Assembly: GCF_016918855.1 (NCBI RefSeq)
Contig: NZ_JADKYB010000018.1
Span: 124,001-188,000 of the forward strand
DNA length: 64,000 bases
Origin: Actinacidiphila acididurans
GTDB lineage: Bacteria > Actinomycetota > Actinomycetes > Streptomycetales > Streptomycetaceae
Direction: 5' to 3'
Part shown: positions 15,927-24,474 of the stretch, piece after piece
How the letters are laid out: the number at the start of each line of letters is the position of its first letter
Numbering within the stretch: position 1 is the stretch's first letter
Notes under the pieces: model-generated
The model's input: the letters and a program-made list of their open reading frames with translations, nothing else
The model's database searches: none
Told to the model about the DNA's origin: nothing
Translations under genes and position numbers: made by a program

Positions 15927-16922
15927 TCAGTGCGCCGGCGGCCCCACCCACCGGGCCGCGCGGGCGAACTCCGGGTCCTGGGCCAGCCGGAGCCCCGCCT
16001 CGAAGCGGCTGGCGACGCCGAGGCGTTCCATGAGTTTGGTGACGGCCCGCTGGACGGTGCGGCGGTGGACGCCCAGGCGGCGGGCTATCTGGTCGTCGGT
16101 CAGGCCGCCGGCCATCAGGCGGAAGACGACCCGTTCCTGGGACGTGAGCCGGGTGACCGAGGCGGCGGCGGTGCCCGCGTCCAGCGTCACCGACCGCAGC
16201 CAGTAGTCCTCGTACATCGCGGCGTACGTCTTGATCAGCGCCGAGCCGCGCACCACCAGCATCGACTCGCCGGGGTTGTCCGGGTCGCCGGGCACGCAGG
16301 CCACGGCCCGGTCGAAGATGAGCAGGTCGTACGCGGCGTGCTCGACGAGCCGGACCTCGACGCCGAGGCTCTCCAGCCGCTGCAGGTAGCGGACGTGCTT
16401 GGGGGTCTGGAGGAGCGCGGTGGGATAGATCGCCCGCACCCGCACACCGCGGGCGAGCATGGCCTCGTCCAGGCCGAGCGAGCCCTCCAGGACGTCCATG
16501 GGCGGCATCGGGCCCGGGTGCAGCGAGGCGCACTCCTGGCGGACGGTGGTGTTGAAGTCCAGCATCAGCCGGTCCTTGCGGCGGCGGCCGGTGACGTACT
16601 CCACCTCGACCTGCGACGCCCCGCGGCTGGCCGCCGGGCGGTAGACCGACACCAGGGCGCGGGTCAGCCGCTGGACCCGGATCAGCTCCTCGGCGCCGCG
16701 GTGCATCGCCTCCATGGTCTGCACGACCGCGGTGTCCGGCTCGACCGGGTCCAGCCGGCCCGCGCGCTCCTCGACCAGGCCGAGCTCGCGCAGCCGCGCC
16801 AGGCCGTGCCTGGTCTGCTCCTCGCTCAGCCCGGCCGCCTTGCGCAGCGCGCCCGCCGCCAGCCCCCCTCGGCTGCGCAGCGCCTGATACACCGACAGCG
16901 CGTATTCGTCCTCGTCCGGCAC
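15927..16922 (-). CDS. LuxR-type transcriptional regulator with N-terminal TrmB-like winged helix
   Basis: 331 residues from GTG 16922 (VPDEDEYALSVYQALRSRGG), supported by AGGGGAGGG upstream. The first 70 residues resemble a TrmB/ArsR-like winged helix (LRKAAGLSEEQTRHGLARLRELGLVEE). The middle is a conserved Streptomyces sensor-like region (GVRVRAIYPTALLQTPKHVRYL, FDRAVACVPGD). The C-terminus is a LuxR HTH (LTSQERVVFRLMAGGLTDDQIARRLGVHRRTVQRAVTKL, split here only by the domain). No phospho-acceptor domain is present, so it is a one-component regulator. It has no operon partner and its target is not evident. Confidence 0.8.
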   Translation of the reverse strand: MPDEDEYALSVYQALRSRGGLAAGALRKAAGLSEEQTRHGLARLRELGLVEERAGRLDPVEPDTAVVQTMEAMHRGAEELIRVQRLTRALVSVYRPAASRGASQVEVEYVTGRRRKDRLMLDFNTTVRQECASLHPGPMPPMDVLEGSLGLDEAMLARGVRVRAIYPTALLQTPKHVRYLQRLESLGVEVRLVEHAAYDLLIFDRAVACVPGDPDNPGESMLVVRGSALIKTYAAMYEDYWLRSVTLDAGTAAASVTRLTSQERVVFRLMAGGLTDDQIARRLGVHRRTVQRAVTKLMERLGVASRFEAGLRLAQDPEFARAARWVGPPAH

Positions 16923-17126
16923 CGGACGCCCTCCCCTGGGACAACTGGGACAACGATGTTCCCCTGACTCCCCCGGGTGACCGACGATACCCACCCGGTC
17001 ACACCGCGGTGCGAGGTGGCCGGGGGAGTCGGGCGGCGGCGGTACGGAGGCGGTACGCAGGCAGGGGTACGGGTGACGGGGGGAGGCGTCGGGAGCTCAG
17101 CGGCTCGTCAGCGGCTCATCAGCGGC

Positions 17127-17582
17127 TCAGAGGTCGAACTCCGCCGGGTTCAGGCCCACCGCGTAGCACGCCTCGCGCACCACGGCCTGCTCGGTCTTGT
17201 CGAACGTGCCGTCCGCGCCGCCGATCACGATGCCGATCTGGATGACCGCGCGCGCCTCGGCCGGCTTCTTCTGCACCTTGCCGATCTCCTGGAGGATCGC
17301 GACCTTGCCGAAGTCGAAGTCGGCGGTCAGCTTGTTGAGGTAGTCCTCGAACCGGCGCTGGAGGTCCATGGCCGGGAAGTTCTGCAGGACCTCGTTGCTG
17401 CCGATCAGGGCGGCCACGCGCTGCCGTTCGGCGGGGTCGACGGAGCCGTCGGCGGCGGCCACCAGGGCGCACATCGCCATGCTCGCGTCCCGGAAGGCCC
17501 CGCTCTTCAGGTCGTTCTTCTTGGCGTTGAGCTGGGTCTGCATGGACTGGGCGGATTCCTTGAAGCGGTCCCACAGAGGCAT
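17127..17582 (-). CDS. TerB-family tellurite-resistance-like protein
   Basis: 151 residues from MPLWDRFKESAQSMQTQ. The TerB fold repeats are visible as two acidic metal-binding-like segments, ALVAAADGSVDPAERQRVA and GIVIGGADGTFDKTEQAVV, each containing a DG..D pattern as in the TerB/DjlA superfamily. TerB proteins are cytosolic partners of TerD-type proteins in stress and metal signalling. A terD gene lies 1.5 kb upstream on the same strand, separated by an oxidoreductase gene. RBS GGAG precedes the start; longer frames run to 17807 but without support. Confidence 0.82.
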   Translation of the reverse strand: MPLWDRFKESAQSMQTQLNAKKNDLKSGAFRDASMAMCALVAAADGSVDPAERQRVAALIGSNEVLQNFPAMDLQRRFEDYLNKLTADFDFGKVAILQEIGKVQKKPAEARAVIQIGIVIGGADGTFDKTEQAVVREACYAVGLNPAEFDL

Positions 17583-17826
17583 CGGAGGGCTCTCCTCGTC
17601 GTACGGTCGTCCGGTGTCGGCGTTCGCTCCGACAACTCTCACGAAGCGTAAAGGAGTTCCCAAGTCCCGGGGCCGAGGCAGTGCCGTGCGGCGCCGTACG
17701 GTGCCGCGTCCGGGGTACTCGGGGGGTACGTCCGGGGTACGGACGCGCGTGCGCCGTGTCCTTTTGTATACGGCCCCGGATGCGATCCCGCGTACGACCC
17801 GGTGCACGGCTCCATGCCCGACCCCG

Positions 17827-18825
17827 CTACGGGATCAGCACCACCTTGCCCATGGTGGCCCGGGACTCCAGCGCGGCGTGGGCGCGGGCGGCGTCGGCGA
17901 GGGGGAAGGGGTGGACGGCGGGGACGAGCCGGCCCTCGGCGGCCGCGGCCAGGGCCTCGGCCTCGACGGCGCGCAGGCCCTCCGGGGTGCCGGTGATCTT
18001 CTGCATCGCGGGGCCCACGACGACGGTCGACGTGACGCCCAGGGCGGCGAGTTCGCTCTGAGCGAACGGGACCGGGCCGGGGCCGCCCGCCCAGCCGTAC
18101 ACCAGGTGCCGGCCGCCCGGCGCGAGCAGGCCGACCGCGGCGCGGCCCGCCGTACCGCCCACGCCGTCGAAGACCACGGTCGCCGGGCGCTCGCCGCCCA
18201 GCGCGCGCCGTACCTCGCCGGCCCAGTCCGGCCGGGCGTAGTCCACGGCGACATCGGCGCCCAGGTCGCGGACCCGGGCGGTCTTGTCCGGCCCGCCCGC
18301 CGCGCCGACCACGGTCGCGCCCACCGCACGCGCCTGCTGCACCAGCAGCGAGCCGATGCCGCCCGCGGCCGCCAGCACCACCGCGGTGTCGGCCGCGGTC
18401 AGGGCGGCCTGGCGGAGGACCGCGATCGTGGTGCGCCCGGTGCCGATCATGGCGACCGCCTCGGCGAACCCGAGCCCGGCGGGCACCTCGTGCAGCCGCT
18501 CCACCTCGGTCACCGCCGACGCGGCGTAGCCGCCGGGCGCCATGCCCAGGTGGGCGACCACCCGGCGGCCGAACCATTGCGGGCCGACGTCCGCGCCGAG
18601 CGCGTCGACCGTCCCGGCGATCTCGCGGCCGGGGATCGTCGGCAACCGCGGCGCGGGGATCGGGCCGTTGCCGTAACCGCCGGCCCGCAGCAGCGTGTCC
18701 ACCAGGTGCACGCCCGCCGCCTCGACGGCCACCCGGACCTGGCCGGGGCCGGGCACCGGATCGGGCACCTCCTCGTACCGCAGGTTCTCCGCCGGCCCGA
18801 ACTCGTACAGCATCACCGCGCGCAT
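17827..18825 (-). CDS. Zinc-type (MDR) NADPH:quinone oxidoreductase-like protein
   Basis: 332 residues starting MRAVMLYEFGPAENLRYEEVPDP with GGGGGAG upstream. It is a medium-chain dehydrogenase: the GroES-like N-terminal half (VRVAVEAAGVHLVDTLLRAGGY) leads to a nucleotide-binding site (VVLAAAGGIGSLLVQQARAVGATVVGAAGG). The structural and catalytic zinc cysteines are absent, so it belongs with quinone reductases or zeta-crystallins that reduce quinones or enones with NADPH. It lies between terB and terD on the same strand but the spacings of over 240 bp suggest separate transcripts. Confidence 0.82.
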   Translation of the reverse strand: MRAVMLYEFGPAENLRYEEVPDPVPGPGQVRVAVEAAGVHLVDTLLRAGGYGNGPIPAPRLPTIPGREIAGTVDALGADVGPQWFGRRVVAHLGMAPGGYAASAVTEVERLHEVPAGLGFAEAVAMIGTGRTTIAVLRQAALTAADTAVVLAAAGGIGSLLVQQARAVGATVVGAAGGPDKTARVRDLGADVAVDYARPDWAGEVRRALGGERPATVVFDGVGGTAGRAAVGLLAPGGRHLVYGWAGGPGPVPFAQSELAALGVTSTVVVGPAMQKITGTPEGLRAVEAEALAAAAEGRLVPAVHPFPLADAARAHAALESRATMGKVVLIP

Positions 18826-18987
18826 CCGCCGCTCCCCCTTTTTCGTGTTCCGGCCCGTCGTGTTCCGGTCCGTCGTTCCGTTGGCTCTTCGCCGGTCACG
18901 CTCAGCCAACAACGTCAAGTCCGCTTGAGGTCAAGCCGGGAAAGGCCCAGGGGGACCCGAGGAGGCCCGCGAAAGCCCAAATGGAAA

Positions 18988-19020
18988 GGCACCCGGCCGC
19001 GTTGGGCGGTGCCGGGTGCC
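18988..19020. terminator. Terminator downstream of terD
   Basis: Perfect 10-bp arms GGCACCCGGC (18988-18997) and GCCGGGTGCC (19011-19020), 53 bases beyond the terD stop on the minus strand. Confidence 0.75.
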
Positions 19021-19073
19021 TTGTCCGGGCTGCGGGGCGGCCGTCGAGAGGCCGCGGACTGCGGGCGCGGCAG

Positions 19074-19649
19074 TCAGATGTTGACGCCGAAGTCCTGGGC
19101 GATGCCGACCAGGCCGGAGGCGTAACCCTGGCCGACCGCGCGGAACTTCCACTCGGCGCCGTTGCGGTAGAGCTCGCCGAAGACCATGGCGGTCTCGGTG
19201 GCCGCGTCCTCGCTCAGGTCGTAGCGGGCGATCTCGGCGCCGCCGGCCTGGTTGATGATGCGGATGTAGGCGTTGCGCACCTGGCCGAAGTTCTGGCTGC
19301 GGGACTCGGCGTCGTAGATGGACACCGGGAAGACGATCTTGTCGACGTCCGCGGGCAGGCCGGCGAGGTTGACGTTGATCTGCTCGTCGTCGCCCTCGCC
19401 CGCGCCGGTGCGGTTGTCGCCGGTGTGGACGATGGTCTGGTCGGGGCTCTGCTTGTTGTTGAAGAAGACGAAGTGGCCGTCGGAGTAGACCTTGCCGGTC
19501 GGGTTGACGGCGATGGCGCTCGCGTCCAGGTCGAAGTCGGTGCCGGTGGTGGTCCGGACGTCCCAGCCGAGGCCGACCGTCACGGCCGTCAGGCCGGGCG
19601 CCTCCTTGCTGAGCGAGACGTTGCCGCCCTTGGACAGGCTTACCGCCAT
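19074..19649 (-). CDS. terD: TerD-family calcium-binding stress protein
   Basis: 191 residues, start MAVSLSKGGNVSLSKEAPGL, which is the classic TerD opening. Conserved features follow: GLGWDVR, DFDLDASAIAV, FVFFNNKQSPD, HTGDNRTGAGEGDDEQINVNL (the acidic calcium-binding loop), FPVSIYDAE and AYIRIIN. TerD/TerE/CABP-type proteins bind calcium and affect tellurite resistance, phage response and, in Streptomyces, differentiation. The start is preceded by AAAAGGGGA. It is monocistronic here, ending at a terminator; terB lies further along the same strand. Confidence 0.93.
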   Translation of the reverse strand: MAVSLSKGGNVSLSKEAPGLTAVTVGLGWDVRTTTGTDFDLDASAIAVNPTGKVYSDGHFVFFNNKQSPDQTIVHTGDNRTGAGEGDDEQINVNLAGLPADVDKIVFPVSIYDAESRSQNFGQVRNAYIRIINQAGGAEIARYDLSEDAATETAMVFGELYRNGAEWKFRAVGQGYASGLVGIAQDFGVNI

Positions 19650-19892
19650 GGGAAGTCCCCTTTTGTGGTCGTGGGTGTTGCCGTCGAAACTACCGTCATC
19701 CCTCCTTACGCGGAGCCCGGCCCTTACGGTTCCTTGACCCGCCGGAAACCCGCCCGAAGCACGGGCCACGGCCGCACCATCGGCAATTCCCGCACCGCCG
19801 GGTCGCCGCCGGGTCGCGTACCGCCGGGTCCCGTGCAGCTGTGCCCGTTAAATCCCCGTGACGGACCGCGCCGGACGCGCGACCATGGAGGC

Positions 19893-20318
19893 ATGTCCGG
19901 GCCCTTGTTCATCCGCGGTTCGGTCTCCGTGCCGGAGGCCGAACTGATGTGGCGTTTCTCGCGGTCCTCCGGGCCCGGCGGGCAGCACGTCAACACCTCC
20001 GACTCGCGCGTGGAGTTGCGCTTCGACCTCGCGGGCACCGACGCGCTGCCGCCGGTGTGGAAGGAGCGCGCGCTGGAGCGGCTGGCCGGCCGGCTGACCG
20101 GCGGCGCCCTCACCGTGACCGCTTCCGAGCACCGCTCCCAGTGGCGCAACCGCGAGACCGCAGCGGCCCGGATGGCCGCGCTGCTGGCCCAGGCCACCGC
20201 GCCGCCGCCCCAGCCGCGCCGCCCGACCCGCATCCCGCGGTCGGTCAACGAGCACCGGCTGCGGCAGAAGCGGCAGCGCAGCGACACCAAGCGCTCGCGT
20301 TCCGGGTCCTGGGACTGA
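19893..20318 (+). CDS. arfB: Peptidyl-tRNA hydrolase ArfB / release-factor-like protein
   Basis: 141 residues. It has the class I release-factor catalytic motif GGQ in SSGPGGQHVNTSDSRVEL and the basic C-terminal tail (RLRQKRQRSDTKRSRSGSWD) that enters the mRNA channel. ArfB (YaeJ) hydrolyses peptidyl-tRNA on ribosomes stalled without a stop codon. The codon-recognition domain of true release factors is missing, as expected. The ATG at 19893 follows GGAGG closely. No operon partner. Confidence 0.92.
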   Translation: MSGPLFIRGSVSVPEAELMWRFSRSSGPGGQHVNTSDSRVELRFDLAGTDALPPVWKERALERLAGRLTGGALTVTASEHRSQWRNRETAAARMAALLAQATAPPPQPRRPTRIPRSVNEHRLRQKRQRSDTKRSRSGSWD

Positions 20319-20355
20319 GGCCCGGGAATTCCGGGGCACTACCCCGGTAGCGGCA

Positions 20356-20868
20356 CTACCCCAGGTAGCGGTACCGCCCCCGGAAGTAGGTGAGCGGGCC
20401 GCCGTCCGCGCTGGGCGTGCGCACCGTGAGCACGCGCCCCACGATCAGCGTGTGGTCGCCCGCCTCGACCCGCTGGTCGGTCTCGCACTCGAGTATCGCC
20501 AGCGCCCCGCCGAGCACGGGCGCGCCGGATTCCTGGCCGCGGTAGTACGCGATGTCCTCGAACAGCAGCCGGTCGCTGATCCGGCCGCGCAGCGCGAACC
20601 GGCCGGCGATGTGCCGCTGGCTCTCGCTGAGCACGGACACCGCCCACCGCGGCTGCCGCTCCAGCAGTTCGTCCATCCGGGCGCCGGCACGTACGCTCAC
20701 CAGCACCAGAGGCGGTTCGAGGGAGACGGACATGAACGCGGTCGCCGTCATGCCGACGTCCTCGCCGCGCGGCCCGTCCTCCGGGTCGTGGGCGGTCACG
20801 AGGACCACGCCGGCGGCGAGCCGGGACATCGCGGCACGGAACTCATCGGTGTTGACGGGCTGGCCCAT
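20356..20868 (-). CDS. Flavin reductase-like FMN-binding protein
   Basis: 170 residues from MGQPVNTDEFRAAMSRLAAG. The family pattern is clear: GVVLVTAHD, VGMTATAFMSVSLEPPLVLVSV, SVLSESQRHIAGRFA, and the late ILECETDQRVEAGDHTLIVGRV with the GDH motif. Members reduce FMN or FAD with NAD(P)H for partner monooxygenases, or are small flavoproteins. Alternative starts at 20913 and 20943 have no better RBS. It converges on arfB with only 37 bp between stops. No partner oxygenase adjoins. Confidence 0.85.
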   Translation of the reverse strand: MGQPVNTDEFRAAMSRLAAGVVLVTAHDPEDGPRGEDVGMTATAFMSVSLEPPLVLVSVRAGARMDELLERQPRWAVSVLSESQRHIAGRFALRGRISDRLLFEDIAYYRGQESGAPVLGGALAILECETDQRVEAGDHTLIVGRVLTVRTPSADGGPLTYFRGRYRYLG

Positions 20869-21073
20869 GGTGGTCCCAGAATGCCGTCCTGCTGAAGTGT
20901 GGTGCACCCTCATCACGTTACGGGTCGGTAGAGGCGCGGACATCGGCCGGTGGTCGCAGACGGCCGGACGGCGGACCTAGGACGTGTCCCGAGGCGTGGC
21001 CCAGGACCCGGGGGTGCCCGGGGCACCGTGGACCGGAGGCTATACGTTCTGTGTTCAACTGCTCACCCGATGG

Positions 21074-21089
21074 TGTGACTTGAGTCACA
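21074..21089. promoter_or_regulatory. Inverted repeat upstream of the diguanylate cyclase gene
   Basis: TGTGACT-TG-AGTCACA: perfect 7-bp arms around a 2-base centre. This is a typical dimeric-regulator operator (CRP-like or BldD-like half-sites). Confidence 0.45.
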
Positions 21090-21104
21090 AGGAGCACGAA
21101 TTGT

Positions 21105-21118
21105 TGACCCTGTGTACC
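21105..21118. promoter_or_regulatory. Candidate BldD box
   Basis: TGACCCTGTGTACC matches the published BldD consensus tnACnC(A/T)GnGTnAn at all fixed positions but one. In S. coelicolor the orthologous cyclase gene cdgB is a known BldD target, and BldD itself responds to c-di-GMP, so feedback control is plausible. Not tested here. Confidence 0.5.
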
Positions 21119-21297
21119 GGGCGCACAGCTCGCTGTGATTCAGTGGCGGTGTAATCGGATGAATGCGTATGCGTAGTGAGGGCATCAGCCACCGCGCACG
21201 CGGTGGCCGCAGCGACGGCCACCAGGCCGGCCAGTGGGCCGGCAGCCGAGCACCGGACACCACTGGACGAGACGACGCCGAGGGCGTGGAGGGGGGC

Positions 21298-22950
21298 ATG
21301 GACACCGAGTCGGAGCCGTACGTCCGCCTGGCGACCCTGCGCCAGCTCCACCAGGTCGTGGCGGACCTCAACACGGCACGCAGCCTCGCCGACACCCTTC
21401 AGGCCGTGGCCGACGGGGTGGTCCGCGGGCTGGGGTTCGAGCTGGCCGCGGTGAACCTGGTCCGCCCGGACGGCGACCTCGTGGTGGCCGCGTTCGCCGG
21501 CAGCACCGCCGGTGAGGCGCTGCTGGCCGGGCGGGTGGGCTCGCGCACCTCCTGGGAGCGCCGGCTGACCATGGGCGAGCGCTGGGGCACCCTGCGGTTC
21601 ATCCCGCACACCGAGGGCTGGGTGCTCATCGACGACGACGTGCCCCAGTGGCACACCGAGGGCCCGCTGCCGCGCTTCCCCGACGAATGGCACCCCGGCG
21701 ACCGCCTGTACGCGCCGATGTTCTCCTCGCAGAGCGTCGGCAGCGAGCTGATCGGCGTGATCTCGGTCGACAAGCCCTCCAGCGGCCGTCACCCCGGCCC
21801 CTGGGGCCGCGAGGCGCTGCAGATGTACGCCTTCCAGGCGGGTGTCGCGATCAGCAACGCGCGGATGCGGGCCAACATGCAGCGTGCCCTGGTCCGGCTC
21901 GAACGCGACCAGCAGGCGCTGCGGGCCAGCGAGGAGAGCTTCCGGCAGGCCTTCGAGTACGCGCCCAGCGGGATGGCCATCGCCGAGATGGGCGGCGACC
22001 AGCACGGCAAGCTGCTGCGCGCCAACGACGCCCTGTGCCGGCTGCTGGGGCGGTCCGCCTCGGTCATGCGCCGCTACTCCTTCTCCGACCTGGTCCACCC
22101 CGAGGACGTCGGCCTGCTGCTGCGCACCTCCGCCGAGGGCGGGCGGGCCGAGCTGCGGCTGGCCCGCCGCGACGGCAGTTACGTGTGGGTCTCGCTGCGC
22201 AACTCCGTCGTCGCCGACACCGCCGACGGCCCCCGCTTCCTGCTCACCCACGTCGAGGACATCGAGGAACGCAAGGGCCGCGAGCTCCAGCTCGCCCACC
22301 GCGCCAGCCACGACTCCCTGACCGGCCTGCCCAACAGCGCCGAACTGCGCGCGCGCCTGTCCGCCCGGCTGTGCGGCCGCCCCCAGGACAAGGACGCGGC
22401 CGCGCGCGCCGCCGAGGGCCCCGAGGGCCTGGACGAATTCGCCTTCAGCTACGGCTACGGCCCCGACGAGCTCGCCGCACCGCTGGGCTCCCTCGACTCC
22501 CACACCCACACCGTCGCCCCGGACGAGAAGGACGAGGCGGCCGGCAAGGGGCTCGCGGTCCTCTTCTGCGATCTCGACGGCTTCAAGTCCATCAACGACC
22601 GCTTCGGCCACCACACCGGCGACGCCGTGCTCATCGAGGTGGCCCGGCGGCTCAGCGGCGCCGTCCGCGACGGTGACACCGTTGCCAGACTCGGCGGCGA
22701 CGAATTCGTCGTCCTCGCCGACGGCCTCGCCCCCGCCGACGCGGCCGACCTCGCGGTCCGCCTGCGCAACGCGATCATCCCCCCCATCCGGGTGGACGGC
22801 CGCGCCGTCCGCGTCGGCGCCAGCTTCGGCATCGGCTGGGCCGGCTGCGGCATGACCGCCGAGGAAGTCCTCCACTCCGCCGACCAGCGCATGTACGTCG
22901 AAAAACGCTCCCGCTCCGCCACCCGCCCGAGCCACCGCAGGGCAGGCTGA
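21298..22950 (+). CDS. cdgB: GAF-PAS-GGDEF diguanylate cyclase (CdgB type)
   Basis: 550 residues from MDTESEPYVRLATLRQLHQV, start fixed by GGAGGGGGG. A GAF domain (about 20-190) is followed by PAS/PAC (about 210-325) and a GGDEF domain (about 335-545). The catalytic signature is intact, RLGGDEFVV with GGDEF at 466-470, and the product-inhibition I-site RDGD (457-460) sits exactly five residues before it. It makes c-di-GMP, which in Streptomyces controls BldD and the timing of sporulation. An unusual 60-residue acidic insertion (about 360-418) splits the GGDEF domain after SLTGLPNSAEL. Domain order matches S. coelicolor CdgB. Soluble; no membrane segments. Confidence 0.9.
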   Translation: MDTESEPYVRLATLRQLHQVVADLNTARSLADTLQAVADGVVRGLGFELAAVNLVRPDGDLVVAAFAGSTAGEALLAGRVGSRTSWERRLTMGERWGTLRFIPHTEGWVLIDDDVPQWHTEGPLPRFPDEWHPGDRLYAPMFSSQSVGSELIGVISVDKPSSGRHPGPWGREALQMYAFQAGVAISNARMRANMQRALVRLERDQQALRASEESFRQAFEYAPSGMAIAEMGGDQHGKLLRANDALCRLLGRSASVMRRYSFSDLVHPEDVGLLLRTSAEGGRAELRLARRDGSYVWVSLRNSVVADTADGPRFLLTHVEDIEERKGRELQLAHRASHDSLTGLPNSAELRARLSARLCGRPQDKDAAARAAEGPEGLDEFAFSYGYGPDELAAPLGSLDSHTHTVAPDEKDEAAGKGLAVLFCDLDGFKSINDRFGHHTGDAVLIEVARRLSGAVRDGDTVARLGGDEFVVLADGLAPADAADLAVRLRNAIIPPIRVDGRAVRVGASFGIGWAGCGMTAEEVLHSADQRMYVEKRSRSATRPSHRRAG

Positions 22951-23205
22951 CGGGCGACCGTTGGTGGCGGCCCGTGCAGGGTTCGCCGTGTAGCGACTGA
23001 GCCAAAGGGCGCGCCGATGTCGAAAGGGAGAACGCGCGCAGCGTCCCGAGGAACGAGGGACGGAGCACGATCGACTGTCGACATCGGGCTTGAGCGCCCG
23101 GAGGCGAAGGCGCGGCAATAAAAAGGGCCGTCCACCTTGGGGCGTAGGTCCAGATCGCTCCTGGGGGTGACCCCGTCGCGGGGCGCCGTGCATACGCTGG
23201 GTGAT

Positions 23206-24426
23206 GTGCAGCGCGTTTACGACTTCTTCCGCCGACACCCGACGTGGGTCGACAGCTTCTGGGCCGTCGTCCTGCTCGGCGTGTCCGGCGTGTGGATCGT
23301 CCTGGACCCGAGCCTGTCCGCGGCCGCCCGGGTCGCCGCGGTGCCGCTGTCCTTCGCGCTGGCCGCGGTCGTCGCGCTGCGCCGCAAGGTGCCGGAGAAG
23401 ATGCTGCTGGTGGCGCTGGCCACCGGGCTGCTCCAGCTCGCCCTGGACGTGTCCACCAACCCGGGCGACATCGCGTACCTGGTGATCATCTACACCTGCG
23501 CCGCCACCGGCACCCGCTGGTCCTCCCGGCTGGCGCTGACCGCCGGCCTGCTCGCCGCGCCGCTGTCGATCATCCGCTGGCCGCCGCACGGCAGGGACAG
23601 CACCATCTGGACCACCCTGCTGTCCACCTGCTTCCTGACCGGCATCTTCGCCCTGTCCTGGGTGGTCGGCGACCGGCTGCGCACCCGCCGCGCCTACTAC
23701 GCGGAGCTGGAGGAGCGGGCCGCCCGGCTGCACCGGGAGCGCGAGGCACAGTCCAAGGCCGCGGTCGCCGCCGAGCGGGCCCGGATCGCCCGCGAACTGC
23801 ACGATGTGGTGGCCCACAACGTCTCGGTGATGGTCGTCCAGGCCGACGGCGCCGCCTATGTGCTGGACGCGGCCCCCGACCAGGCCAAGCAGGCGCTGGA
23901 GACCATCTCCAGCACCGGCCGCCAGGCGCTGGCCGAGATGCGCCGGCTGCTCGGCCTGCTGCGGGCCGGCGACGACGCAGGCGGGGAATACGTGCCGCAG
24001 CCCGGCGTGGACCAGCTCGCCGACCTCATCGACCAGGTGCGCGGCGCCGGCCTCCCGGTCCGCTTCGAGGTCGCCGGGCACGCCCGCCCCTTGTCCAGCG
24101 GCGTGGAGCTGACCGCGTACCGGATCGTCCAGGAGGCGCTGACCAACGTCCGCAAGCACGGCGGCGACGGCGCCAGCGCCTCGGTCCTGCTCGGCTTCGG
24201 CGACGCCGCGCTCGACCTGCTGATCGAGGACGACGGGCACGGCGCCCGCGCCGAGCTGTACCGGCAGGGCGGCCAGGACGGCCTCGGCCAGGGCCTGATC
24301 GGCATGCGCGAGCGGATCGGCATGATCGGCGGCACCCTCGACGCCGGCCCGCGCCCGGGCGGCGGCTTCCGGGTCAGCGCGGTGCTGCCGCTGCGGACCA
24401 GCGGCGAGACGGCGGCCCTGCCGTGA
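23206..24426 (+). CDS. NarL-type sensor histidine kinase
   Basis: 406 residues from GTG 23206. Six membrane segments occupy the first 155 residues (VDSFWAVVLLGVSGVW, VPLSFALAAVVAL and so on). The HisKA_3 phospho-acceptor motif ERARIARELHDVVAHNVSVM places the phosphorylated His at about residue 199; the HATPase part has YRIVQEALTNVRKH and IEDDGHG and ends with GLIGMRERIGMIGG. It phosphorylates the response regulator encoded 48 bases downstream. A TACGCT -10-like element just upstream of the start suggests a leaderless transcript. No extracellular sensor domain is seen, so the membrane part is probably the sensor. Confidence 0.9.
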   Translation: MQRVYDFFRRHPTWVDSFWAVVLLGVSGVWIVLDPSLSAAARVAAVPLSFALAAVVALRRKVPEKMLLVALATGLLQLALDVSTNPGDIAYLVIIYTCAATGTRWSSRLALTAGLLAAPLSIIRWPPHGRDSTIWTTLLSTCFLTGIFALSWVVGDRLRTRRAYYAELEERAARLHREREAQSKAAVAAERARIARELHDVVAHNVSVMVVQADGAAYVLDAAPDQAKQALETISSTGRQALAEMRRLLGLLRAGDDAGGEYVPQPGVDQLADLIDQVRGAGLPVRFEVAGHARPLSSGVELTAYRIVQEALTNVRKHGGDGASASVLLGFGDAALDLLIEDDGHGARAELYRQGGQDGLGQGLIGMRERIGMIGGTLDAGPRPGGGFRVSAVLPLRTSGETAALP

Positions 24427-24474
24427 CGTACCGACCAGCACCCCCATCCCAACAGAAAAACCGAAAGGCTTCCG

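Larger units (their letters stand above)
20869..21297. other. Promoter region of the diguanylate cyclase gene
   Basis: No gene is supported. It contains a 7-bp-arm inverted repeat at 21074-21089, a BldD-like box at 21105-21118, and a TGTAAT -10-like element near 21150. An in-frame extension of the next gene starts at 21163, but the strong RBS before 21298 makes the shorter protein more likely. Confidence 0.45.

Noticed and set aside
22951..23205. Possible small gene or RNA between cdgB and the kinase gene
   Set aside because: A purine-rich repeat-like stretch (GAGGAACGAGGGACGGAG) is visible but no frame or convincing hairpin supports a gene.
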